Shown one piece after another: positions 52,301-58,872 of a DNA stretch of 64,000 bases (positions within the stretch are counted from its first letter, which is position 1; every line of letters starts with the position of its first letter). The stretch is from contig CAYLUN010000022.1 in assembly GCA_964386865.1 (NCBI GenBank), forward strand, positions 10,365 to 74,364, read 5' to 3'. The translations under genes were made by a program, and so were the position numbers. The notes below the pieces were generated by a model. The model was not told the DNA's origin. It made no database searches and saw nothing but the letters and a program-made list of their open reading frames with translations. The stretch comes from CAYLUN01 sp964386865 (GTDB lineage Bacteria > Verrucomicrobiota > Kiritimatiellia > RFP12 > UBA1067).

Positions 52301-53915
52301 CAACGGTGGCGCCTGTCCCTGTGTTTTGGAGCAGGCTGCCGATCGTGGTCGTGGCTGCAGCCAAGTCGACGTTTCCGTAGCTACCGTCGCTGTTGATTCG
52401 GACGGCCGCTGCCGCGCCGGCGTCGGGAATGGTGGAGGCTGGGCCGCGGGCCGCGATATCGGTGTACGCAGCGGCTGCCGCAGGGTAGACGCCCATCGTG
52501 CTGCTGTACGCGGCGAGCGCCGAACCGTTGACGGTGGCCCAGGGGCCGATGAGCCCGTCGGCCTGACCGGCGATCAGGATACGGTTGCGGGCGTCGGTGC
52601 CGAGGCCGGTGCCGGCGAAGTCCACGCTGCCGGCTGTGCGAGCGAGCGACGTGAGCGTGAGCGTGGAGGTCTGTCCGACGGCGGCGCGCGAGGCCGCGAT
52701 GGTGTTGGCTCCGTCGCTCAGCGTAACCGCGCCGACGGTTTCGGAGTAGGAGGCTGCGCCCGCGGTGTGGGTGAAGGCGATCGTGCCGCCGTTCAAAGTC
52801 AGGGCGGCGGCGTCGCGCACGCGGTTCGGCTGGTTGTTGGCGGCCGTGTTGTCGATCAGCAGGGTTCCGCCGGTGTTCAGGGTGATGCCGCTCGTGTTCG
52901 GAACGGTGCCGGACGCTCCGGTCAGGGCGAGCGTGCCGCCGTTGACAGTGGTCGCGGCCGCCGTCGCGTTGGTTCGCGTGAGGTTGAGCGTGCCGCCGTT
53001 GACGGTCAGCGTGCCGGTGAACATGTTGTGCGCGGAGAGCGTCCAGGCGCCGGTGCCTTCCTTCAGGAGTGCGACGGCGGTACTCTGCCCGTTGGAGAGC
53101 GCCCCGCTGATTTCGCCGGTTCCGGCGGTTGAGCCCTTGAGCGTGATGGTGATGCCCGAAGTCGTATTGATCAGGAACGGCCAAGAGAGGTTCAGGTTGC
53201 CGGTGCCGGCCTGCTCGATTTTGCCGGGCGAGCCAAACTCATACTGCCGGTCCGAGGTCTCGCCAACTCCGGTATACTTGAGCGTGGGGCCGCCGAAATA
53301 GGTGCTGCTGAACCGGACGCGGAAACCGGCCCCGAGCCCGCTGTCGGTGGCGTAGCGGTTGCCGAACTTGTTGGCGCTGATGGTGCCCGCCGCGTTCATG
53401 AAGACGTTGCCGGTGAAGTCGTTGACGCCGTTCAGGGCGAACGTGCCCGCCACGCCGTTGCCGGTATACAGTTCGAAACCGACCCCGCCGCGCAGGCGGC
53501 AGTTGATGGTGAGGGTCGAGTTCACGTCGGAGACGTAGTTGTCGGAATTGTTCTCACCCGTGGCGGTCGTGAGGTACATGGCTGCGTTGGGGCCGTTGAT
53601 CGTGCCGCCGTAGGTGCTGGAGAAATTCTCGCCGCCGAGGCCGGCCGCGACCGTGTTTGTGAAGACGGTGACGCCGGAGCCGAGGTCGAGCACGCTGCTG
53701 GAGCCGCCGTTCAGGCGCAGGATGCGGAGAAGGTTCGTGCCTGAAAGCGTGGTGGTGCTGGGGTTGTTGATGTAGATGTCGAGGTTGTTGGCGTTGCCGC
53801 GCGTGACGTCGCCCAGGAGCTTGACGGCTCCGATGCCGTTCACCTGGATTGATTTGTCGCCGGCCGTGCCGCCGGTGGCGAAGCCCGAAATGTTGCCGAA
53901 CAGGAGCAGGGGCAC
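46356..53915 (-). CDS. Giant autotransporter-associated beta-strand repeat protein 2, main part after a frameshift
   Basis: This is a 2519-residue frame, paralogous along its whole length to the gene at 37899-46178. It has the same PATR-type repeats (LTKQGAGALTLSGANTHAGGTTIAGG), the same GPWATVNG/YTDIAARG modules, the same domain near the C-terminus (GGSGTGATAIASVD, VTGITVTSPGTGY) and the same final tail DGTVKLIFVDGTLIKVR. Its reading frame is open upstream of the first Met to about 53962, where it should join the N-terminal piece at 53840-54358. The joined protein would have about 2667 residues. The Met at 53915 is unlikely to be the natural start because the signal peptide is in the other frame. 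Confidence 0.87.
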   Translation of the reverse strand: MPLLLFGNISGFATGGTAGDKSIQVNGIGAVKLLGDVTRGNANNLDIYINNPSTTTLSGTNLLRILRLNGGSSSVLDLGSGVTVFTNTVAAGLGGENFSSTYGGTINGPNAAMYLTTATGENNSDNYVSDVNSTLTINCRLRGGVGFELYTGNGVAGTFALNGVNDFTGNVFMNAAGTISANKFGNRYATDSGLGAGFRVRFSSTYFGGPTLKYTGVGETSDRQYEFGSPGKIEQAGTGNLNLSWPFLINTTSGITITLKGSTAGTGEISGALSNGQSTAVALLKEGTGAWTLSAHNMFTGTLTVNGGTLNLTRTNATAAATTVNGGTLALTGASGTVPNTSGITLNTGGTLLIDNTAANNQPNRVRDAAALTLNGGTIAFTHTAGAASYSETVGAVTLSDGANTIAASRAAVGQTSTLTLTSLARTAGSVDFAGTGLGTDARNRILIAGQADGLIGPWATVNGSALAAYSSTMGVYPAAAAAYTDIAARGPASTIPDAGAAAAVRINSDGSYGNVDLAAATTTIGSLLQNTGTGATVDTASKTLRATSVIIPAGKAAVTLGSAAGDGALSVATAGGGLSLANDGTATLTVNAVIADNTSASALNKSGSGTVRLASANTFSGGTSISEGSLVLADGNALQNSTLTVGAAAPVFDSSVSSHAFTLGALAGTKDLSLTDSAGAPVALSAGQNNASTAFSGVLSGAGSLTKQGAGALTLSGANTHAGGTTIAGGRVSANHQQALGTGPVVNNGTLDFTQVPATYSGASYALSGSGTNNVTLLTNFGGATSYFNGDYSGFTGLWNIGVAAGATASRVIMNGRDNAAASIVVRTNATLWSSAAVQHNATLTLQGGNTGESNGQLRLDNNALWGGSIILAGVFTDGNDGFLGSGSGTGYTSGLISDNGGNYPLNKVGGGTIAIMNTNNTFGGQLWVRQGWVRAAAIRNLGQASSLGAPTTPANGSIKLGNGGTTAGLAYTGAGDSSDRGLDLASTTATIYLEQAGTNLWRMTGNVVSSGAGSKRLQLQGNTGATGELAGVIAEYSASYTNDIYKTGPGAWRLSGDNTYKGNVVVDNGQLIVAHNRALGIGPKTVQSINSANNANPHIHLDGSAGDLTIPADISFQTSNQRVGAIFNEAGNNTILGNIRMSSGDGDTILNSVSGKLTVAGMVYPPSDTGRQLRLWGAGDGEISGIISNGLTVAMPVFKERGTGTWTLSGANTYSGITYANNGTLIIGGTSGAIVGAVDAGQGATFVVTNSPVANNGNRLSNSAAVTLNGGTLRFAHPGGAADYSETAGALTVGIGESTVENARADGGQTSTLTFSSLARTGAGTVNFVGEALGDADNRNRILFTSAPVADNAVIGPWAMYNGTNLASYTVAQGVIAADDSAYSNISAKGPSLIPNDAAAIARINAEGTEGGIALAGEGISSVNALLQATLFDAAVGLTNQTFQTSSLIIGAGMASLTIGTNTTDGLLTPLTSGGTLTLVNHSANALSINTPITNNGASAASLMKLGAGPVRLNGIVGHTGTTMINEGELIFVANTLTQTLAGVISGNGLLAKEGAGRINLSAANTYNGLTVVRDGTLMPSNNTALGSTLAGTIVTNGGTLDVGWSGTDNAVNYGNEAFTVSGVGVGGRGALVNSSGRSQYSAFRFLTLAGDTTFGGENPNARWDVRNTDTLYPSFFDMNGYTVTKVGTNMVGLTSTPVLDPGNIDVQQGQFTVEATTTLGGNSNNVMTVRNGAVFDIFNLATPIAWKLVMDDGARFYSRSTAGVAVNVWAGPMIFKGYTRIDSAAVTSETLAGEISGAGSLVKIGAGNAYLTGTNNTYSGGTYHSNNWLYAYNPGSLPLYATPGKVQVASGATLALFGGNGTVGWTGEQLNALHSTGAFVASNSVMAVDTTYASVTGLGGMNSFALYKYGTNTLTVTGVNTNRAPLSGEHSNLRVYGGTLNLSSSSSNQYGRCYVLPGAAGATLEINGPTTFTESLYVGNGNGDRSRVIVNTNMTANRAWVGISQIASGALIQNDGIVEVTPNTGGTQIFEIGRDGAYGYYRMNKGVLRTGQLAIGGGAGNALTGNNGVYEQFGGVVNVTGSGGWLIWGWVGGNGVANMYDGVLVAPYSGNNVNMAHTVDRGSFAMLNLLGPGAFLHTVSNSANRILNLANTNGNYQSVVNLNAGVILANRVSALNAGTPSLLNFGGGTLRANGSTALASTFLQGLTAATVYPGGAVIDSSNITITVNQPLLAPTGFGLASIPVALGGAGYIGPPVVMISGGSGTGATAIASVDVNAASPTYGQVTGITVTSPGTGYLFNDVLTVSLLRGGYTTMAQAGAPVVAPNQVTGGLTKTGTGTLTLGAANTYGGATTIRGGTLKLGNAAAIQTGTDIVLDGGTLDLNGYTVNNAISGSGVVSNGTVVTVLSPAGEGVLGTDSLAFKSVAVSGTYFADVTADGASDLVAVQGSIDISGLSLQIVDPEALDRHNQYTILTCTGTRTGTFASNNLPDARWRIFYGTDGTVKLIFVDGTLIKVR

Positions 53916-54358
53916 GGTCGGGCTGTCGTTTTGGAAGTTGTAGGTTGCGCCGGCCTTGTCGGGCCGAGCTGGATCGCGGCGTTGAAGTACTGGATTTTGT
54001 TGGCCGAGAGGAGGTTCCGGAAGTTACCGTCGTTGCGCATCACCAGGGTCTGGCTGTTGACGGGGGCCGCGCCGATCGTATAGGAGCCAACCGCGGTGGT
54101 GTCGAAGTTAATGTACTTGATGGCGGAGAGGCCCGCGACGTTGACGTTGGTGTAGGTGGCCACCGTCGCGTTGAAGGTGGCCGTGTCGTCGGTGACCGGA
54201 TAGGCGCCGTTGGCTGACCAGTTAATGTTGTTCGTCCAGTAGGCGGTGGCACCGCTCCCGTCCCAATTCTGGCTGGTTGCAAGGGCGACCGAATTACCGA
54301 GCAGCAGGCAGGCTGCCCAAACTGAGCACGCGCGTACGTATGACATTTTGGACCTCAT
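53840..54358 (-). CDS. N-terminal piece of giant beta-strand repeat protein 2 (frameshifted)
   Basis: It encodes the signal peptide (ACSVWAACLLLGNSVALA) and the first mature residues QNWDGSGATAYWTNNINWSA up to AAIQLGP. After that point this frame turns into Pro/Arg/Ser-rich sequence with no similarity to the family and stops at 53840. The correct continuation, DKAGATYNFQNDSPTVPLLL, is in the frame of the main part. Paralogue 1 has the matching uninterrupted segment AALVQLGHDRTASTHMFRN-like sequence. AGAGG precedes the ATG at 54358; ATG 54346 is an alternative. The lost base lies in the G-run at 53961-53963 (plus strand). Confidence 0.85.
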   Translation of the reverse strand: MRSKMSYVRACSVWAACLLLGNSVALATSQNWDGSGATAYWTNNINWSANGAYPVTDDTATFNATVATYTNVNVAGLSAIKYINFDTTAVGSYTIGAAPVNSQTLVMRNDGNFRNLLSANKIQYFNAAIQLGPTRPAQPTTSKTTARPCPCSCSATFRASPPAARPATNQSR

Positions 54359-54421
54359 TGGAACCTCTCTAATTAACAAACACTCCGTGTCGCACCCGTT
54401 TCAGGGTATTACTTAATAACG

Positions 54422-54450
54422 AGCATAGACGTTCAAACCGCGAAAGTCAA
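54422..54450 (-). promoter_or_regulatory. Near-consensus sigma-70 promoter of beta-strand repeat gene 2
   Basis: On the minus strand, TTGACT (54445-54450) and TATGCT (54422-54427) are 17 bases apart. The predicted start near 54415 leaves a leader of about 57 bases. The -35 box is identical to that of the paralogous gene. Confidence 0.8.
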
Positions 54451-54597
54451 TCTAGGTTAAGGTCCCTTGCACCCAGGTTGCCCTTGCGCGCGCGAAGGCT
54501 GAGCGGGATGTGGCCTGCTGGCTTGACACCTCTGGCCCGTCTTGGCATCCTCTGCCCATGAACGCTTTGCGCATGGCCGCCAACCGGAGATGCTCCT

Positions 54598-55572
54598 ATG
54601 GTTAAGAACCGACGAGCCTTTCTACAGTCTGCGACCGCCTGTGCGGTGTCCGCGTGTGGCGGCTGCGCCACCGGCCTGCTTGGCGGCAAGGTGCGCCCGG
54701 CCAGGATCATCGATACGCACGTGCACTTTTACGATCCGTCAAGGCCGCAGGGCGTGCCGTGGCCGCTCTCCAGTGACGCGCTGCTCTACCGCCCCGTGTT
54801 GCCCGACGACTACCGTGCGCTTGCCGTGCCGCAGCCGGCGGACGGCGTGGTGGTCGTCGAGGCCAGCGCGTGGGTGGAGGACAATCAGTGGGCGCTCGAT
54901 CTGGCGGAGCGGGAGCCGCTGATCGTGGGGCTGGTCGGCAACCTGCCCATCGGGAGTGACGCGTTCGCCGGGCACCTGAAGCGGTTTGCCGCGAATCCGC
55001 TCTTTCGCGGGATCCGGATTCGCGCCGGCTCGCTCGAGGCAGGCTTGAGCGACCGCGCCTTTCTCCGAGACTTGCGCGACATAGCCGACCACGGGCTCAG
55101 CTTCGACGTGCACTCGGCGCCGGCGTGGGTGGCCCAGGCCGACCGCCTGGCGCGCGCTGTGCCGAATCTGCGGCTCGTCATCAACCATGTGGCCAATGTG
55201 CCGGTTACGGGCGGGCAGCCCCCTGAAGCGTGGCAGAGCCTGATGCGGACGCTAGCCGAACATCCGCAGATATTCATGAAGGTTTCCGGCCTGGTCGAGG
55301 GCACGCGCCGCACGGAGGGCGATGCGCCGGTGAGCGTGGAACACTATCAGCCTGTGCTGGAAACGCTCTGGCGCTGCTTCGGCGCTGACCGGCTGATCTA
55401 CGGCAGCAACTGGCCGGTGAGCGGGCGCTTCGCTGAGCTGGCCACCGTGCAGCAGATCGTCGCCGCGTTTTTCGCCGCAAAAGGGCAGGAGGCGACGGAC
55501 AAGGTGTTTTGGCGGAATGCGCAGCAGGCGTATCAGTGGATGACCCTGTGCAGGCGCCGGGCGCGGATTTGA
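54598..55572 (+). CDS. Exported amidohydrolase family 2 protein, sugar lactonase-like
   Basis: This protein has 324 residues. The leader MVKNRRAFLQSATACAVSAC has a Tat-like NRRAFL motif and cysteines that could serve as a lipobox (SACGGC). The mature part starts ARIIDTHVHFYDPSRPQGVPWP, the first metal-binding motif of the TIM-barrel amidohydrolase_2 family. INHVANVP, FMKVSGLVEG and YGSNWPVSG with the conserved aspartate replaced by Asn in SNWP are also visible. Relatives hydrolyse L-fucono-, L-rhamnono- and 2-pyrone-4,6-dicarboxylate lactones. GGAG precedes the ATG. A role in deoxy-sugar breakdown is likely but not proven. Confidence 0.84.
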   Translation: MVKNRRAFLQSATACAVSACGGCATGLLGGKVRPARIIDTHVHFYDPSRPQGVPWPLSSDALLYRPVLPDDYRALAVPQPADGVVVVEASAWVEDNQWALDLAEREPLIVGLVGNLPIGSDAFAGHLKRFAANPLFRGIRIRAGSLEAGLSDRAFLRDLRDIADHGLSFDVHSAPAWVAQADRLARAVPNLRLVINHVANVPVTGGQPPEAWQSLMRTLAEHPQIFMKVSGLVEGTRRTEGDAPVSVEHYQPVLETLWRCFGADRLIYGSNWPVSGRFAELATVQQIVAAFFAAKGQEATDKVFWRNAQQAYQWMTLCRRRARI

Positions 55573-55614
55573 AGACGCTGCGGGAGGTCATGCTGGCGTG
55601 CGCCAGCGGGGCCC

Positions 55615-55651
55615 GGCTGAAACAGATGATCGCGGTTTTCGGCTTTCAGCC
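55615..55651. terminator. Possible bidirectional hairpin between convergent genes
   Basis: GGCTGAAA (55615-55622) and TTTCAGCC (55644-55651) are complementary 8-base arms with a 21-base loop. They lie between the lactonase-like gene and the convergent RelA/SLOG/RyR gene. The long loop makes termination uncertain. Confidence 0.35.
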
Positions 55652-55677
55652 AGGGGCGTCAAGCACACCGCTCGGCG

Positions 55678-58368
55678 CTAGCGAAGGGGTGCGGCGGATT
55701 GCGCGTCGAGCCGAACCAGCTCCAATCCCGCCTCGCGGAGCTTTTTGGGCAAGCCGGTGATGACGTCGATGTCGTACTGCTGGATAGTGGGGGGCACCTG
55801 CTGCCAGGGGATCAGATAGGGGGAGAGACGCCTGGGTATGTCTTTGTCGCGGGCGTATCGCCAGCCGCGGCTGAGGCGCTCGACAGTCCAGCGGCCGTGC
55901 TCCATTTCCGCGAGTTTTCTGACCTTGTCCCAGCCGATAACCTCGCTCATGTTGAGAGGCTCGTGCGGCGTGTCGCCGTCGGCGAGTGTACGCACGCCCA
56001 GGCCAAACTCGTTCAAGACGTTCTCCCAGTACGCGACCTGGTGGTAGTTGGACAGCTTGAGCGCATCGTCCAGCTTGTCCCACGGCAGCAGAGAGGGCTC
56101 CTTCGGGGCAGCCGCTTTCGCATAGTCTTCGTGAGCCTGTCGCGCCGCAGGCTCGAGCCGCTTCTTCTCGCCGTCGCTGAGCGCGACCGTTTCAATGCGG
56201 ACAAAGGCGTGCAGGGTCATGGCGTCCAGCGGCAGCGGCAGGACGTTCTTGTGGCTGGCCCAGCCCGGATCGACGAACTGGCGCTCCTTCGGCAGGTCGG
56301 CGTTGATCACGACGCCGACTCTCGCGCCGAGGGCTAGCGCCAAGGCGCATTCGGCTTTCGCGATGGATCCGCCCGCGTAGGAGAGAAGCCTCACGCGGGC
56401 TGGGTCTACTCCAGACGCGATCAGGTCAGTCCAGCCCTGCAGGGGGTCCAGCGGTGAGAAGTCCGTTCCGGCAGACGGGAAGAGCGGGCCGAAGTTTCCC
56501 GGCTGCCTTGCTTCGGATAGGGCCCTGAAGATCGGCCCAGGAAGGTATCCGACGGCGCGAATGCGGCCGTTCGATTCGCCGGCGACCGCGTCCGCAACGC
56601 CGCCTATTCCTTTCTGGGTGCCGCCGGTGATGAGGGTGAAAGACTGACCCTGAACGCCCTTGAGCAGCGCGGACTTGAATGGCGGCATGAACGGTTCGAC
56701 TTCAGGCGCGCAGCCGCCGGCGAGAATCAGGATCCGGTCGTCGGCTGCGAAGGCTGGTGCGCCCGCTCCCGCCGACGCCATTGAGCGCAGCTCGCGCAGC
56801 GCGGCGGCCTCGCCGATTCGCACCGCCAGGCCGATCAGAACCGCCCGTTCAAGCCAGTCGAAGCCGGACAGCTTCTCCCTGATGGGCCGGATGTGCAACA
56901 GCATCTGCTGGAGCTGAGACACGGCCCGGCCAGCCGCGCAGGGGTGCTGGGGCTGGCTCGTGGCTGCCGGCCGCTCGCACAGGTCGAGGAGGTGGGCCAG
57001 CGCGTCCAAGGCCGCGAAGGGCTCTCCGACCAGAAGATGCAAAAAGGCCTTGCTCCCCCACGCGTTCGGCAGGTTGACCCGCCCCTCGATCTGCAGCGCG
57101 CAGCGCGAAATGGCGTTCCTGATCATGGGCTCTGCCAGGCGAACGACCGTCTCGCTGCTGCTGTGCTTAACCTGAAGCTCCAGGTAGCGGCACAGGGAGC
57201 GCGGCTCCGCCGCATCGACGGACAGGGCCTGCCTGAACAGGTCGCCGGCCTTGTCTTCGCGGTCGCAGTGCGCCCAGCACTCGGCGAGGGAACACAGCAG
57301 CTCGGCGTCCTTTTCGGCGTGGCGGGATGCCGCGTCGAGGAACGCCAGCCCCTCTTGGAACTCCGGGCTGCGTGGCGCGTCCCAATGGATGTGCGTGAGC
57401 GCCTTCCCGAGCGCCTGTTGCGCGCCTTGATCCGTGCGCGTGCGGAAGTCGGCTAACACGTCTCGAGCACACTCAAAGTTGCCAATGGCGAGCGCCAGGT
57501 TGGCGATCCGCACAGCCTGCGCAACATTGGCCGGGTCGCTGGACAGCACAACGCGCAGCCGCGCAATCTCGTCTTCGACCTGTGTGCGCGAATGGTAGGC
57601 GCCGTAGTTGGAATTGAACTCGCTGAGGCTGTTGATCAGGCGCTCGAATTCTTTGTCGGCCGTCTCAAGAACCGCTGCGATCGCCGAGAAGGAGCGGTGG
57701 ATCCGGCTTGGCACCGTGACCTCGGTCTTGTAGGTCAGGTCGTGCCCGATGTCGGCGTAGGCGTGCTCGAGCAGCGTGCGGACTTGAATCTCCGCCTTGA
57801 GCCTGACGGGGGCGTCCGCTTCGGGCCGCACGGAGGCGAGGACGTCTTGGGGGACGGGAATTTCGATCCCGGCGGCGGCCAGCTTCTGCGGATTGGCCAT
57901 CACAATGTAGTTGATTGTGCGATAGCCGAATTCGGCCGTTCTCAGGCGCGTGCTGGCGTCATCGCTGTTCGCCCAGTCGATGTCGAAGCACTGCTCGATC
58001 AGCTGGCTGACGGCCTTGACCTGAGCGGCTGTCTGGGCGATGACCCTCCCTCCGCAGAGGTCGGTAAGCCGCACCAGCGGGTCAGGCGGCAGAGGGGAAT
58101 CCGTGGTGCCCGTGTAGCTGGCGCGCTTGCGGAGTATCTTTTCCGCAAAACTCGGAACACCTTTGGCCCGCGTCTGAACAATGGCCTGCGGCGCGGCCTT
58201 GCGGCAAAATGCTGTCAGCACGTCTTTCAAGAAGGTCTCATAGGCGAGATAGCGCGATCTCACGCCGTCCTTGAACCGCGGCACGTGCAGTTCCACCCAT
58301 TCCTGATCGCTGAGCTTGGCGGCGGCCTGCGGGTCGTCAAGCACAGGAATGCCCGAGTCTAGCGTCAT
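55678..58368 (-). CDS. RelA/SpoT-type synthetase fused to helical repeats, SLOG-like sensor and RyR domain
   Basis: This protein has 896 residues. Residues about 55-215 form a RelA/SpoT nucleotidyl/pyrophosphotransferase domain: R67-x-K69-x3-S73-x3-K77, LTDLCGGRVI (Asp103), FGYRTINYIV (147-156), EIQVRT (193-198) and HDLTYK (209-214). No HD hydrolase domain precedes it. Residues about 275-470 look like TPR-type helical repeats. A Rossmann-like SLOG domain spans about 543-725, with ILILAGG, LITGGTQKGIGG and YAGGSIAK. The C-terminus (about 815-890) is a RyR domain (EMEHGRWTVERLSRGWRY, RDKD, YLIPWQQVP, QQYDID). The ATG overlaps the NUDIX stop by four bases and follows GGAGGA. It probably makes and senses a nucleotide signal; chemistry is inferred. 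Confidence 0.85.
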   Translation of the reverse strand: MTLDSGIPVLDDPQAAAKLSDQEWVELHVPRFKDGVRSRYLAYETFLKDVLTAFCRKAAPQAIVQTRAKGVPSFAEKILRKRASYTGTTDSPLPPDPLVRLTDLCGGRVIAQTAAQVKAVSQLIEQCFDIDWANSDDASTRLRTAEFGYRTINYIVMANPQKLAAAGIEIPVPQDVLASVRPEADAPVRLKAEIQVRTLLEHAYADIGHDLTYKTEVTVPSRIHRSFSAIAAVLETADKEFERLINSLSEFNSNYGAYHSRTQVEDEIARLRVVLSSDPANVAQAVRIANLALAIGNFECARDVLADFRTRTDQGAQQALGKALTHIHWDAPRSPEFQEGLAFLDAASRHAEKDAELLCSLAECWAHCDREDKAGDLFRQALSVDAAEPRSLCRYLELQVKHSSSETVVRLAEPMIRNAISRCALQIEGRVNLPNAWGSKAFLHLLVGEPFAALDALAHLLDLCERPAATSQPQHPCAAGRAVSQLQQMLLHIRPIREKLSGFDWLERAVLIGLAVRIGEAAALRELRSMASAGAGAPAFAADDRILILAGGCAPEVEPFMPPFKSALLKGVQGQSFTLITGGTQKGIGGVADAVAGESNGRIRAVGYLPGPIFRALSEARQPGNFGPLFPSAGTDFSPLDPLQGWTDLIASGVDPARVRLLSYAGGSIAKAECALALALGARVGVVINADLPKERQFVDPGWASHKNVLPLPLDAMTLHAFVRIETVALSDGEKKRLEPAARQAHEDYAKAAAPKEPSLLPWDKLDDALKLSNYHQVAYWENVLNEFGLGVRTLADGDTPHEPLNMSEVIGWDKVRKLAEMEHGRWTVERLSRGWRYARDKDIPRRLSPYLIPWQQVPPTIQQYDIDVITGLPKKLREAGLELVRLDAQSAAPLR

Positions 58369-58838
58369 TTTAGATCCTCCGGAATGGCATGGCAGCGTGT
58401 AGGGGCGCGCGCGTGTTCGCGTGCGCTTTGCGACCAGCGCTCCGCGTAGTCCAGCATAAAAGGCCTGGCGGTGTCGGACAGCTCCCAGCGGGCGAGGTCG
58501 GCGATGGGCGCCCACTCGGCGGCGTCGTGCTCCGCGCTGAGCGTGAGCGCGCCACCTGCCGGAACGGCCTCCAGGCAGAGGAGGATGACCTTGGCCTTCG
58601 GCATTTCGAACGACGTGGCGCCCGCCAAACCGGTGAGTCGGACGGCGAGGCCGGTTTCCTCAGCCAGCTCGCGGTGCAAAGCCGCGGCGAAATCTTCGCC
58701 GGGGTCAACTTTACCGCCGGGCCACTCCCACTTGCCGGCAGCGCTTCTGTTCGCCGGCGAACGCCGGATCAGCAGGCACCGGCCCAGCCCGTCGCTGACG
58801 ACCGCTCTCACGGTCAAGCCAAATGGTTTTTCTGACAT
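58365..58838 (-). CDS. NUDIX hydrolase
   Basis: This protein has 157 residues. The Nudix box is complete: GGKVDPGE, then REL and AEETGL (GX5EX7REUXEEXGU), at about residues 41-64. The start MSEKPFGLTVRAVVSDGLG and the WEWPGGK block resemble MutT-type enzymes that hydrolyse nucleoside diphosphate-linked substrates. It is the middle gene of a three-gene unit, 34 bases after the SLATT-like gene and overlapping the synthetase gene by ATGA. That setting suggests it removes or trims a nucleotide made by the synthetase instead of acting in general sanitisation. The exact substrate cannot be predicted. Confidence 0.93.
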   Translation of the reverse strand: MSEKPFGLTVRAVVSDGLGRCLLIRRSPANRSAAGKWEWPGGKVDPGEDFAAALHRELAEETGLAVRLTGLAGATSFEMPKAKVILLCLEAVPAGGALTLSAEHDAAEWAPIADLARWELSDTARPFMLDYAERWSQSAREHARAPTRCHAIPEDLK

Positions 58839-58872
58839 ACGGTGGATTTCTCACGAGCGCGAGCCGGCTGCC

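Noticed and set aside
37899..54358. CRISPR-like or other DNA repeat array in the giant genes
   Set aside because: The repeats are protein-level and degenerate, with variable length and no constant spacers.
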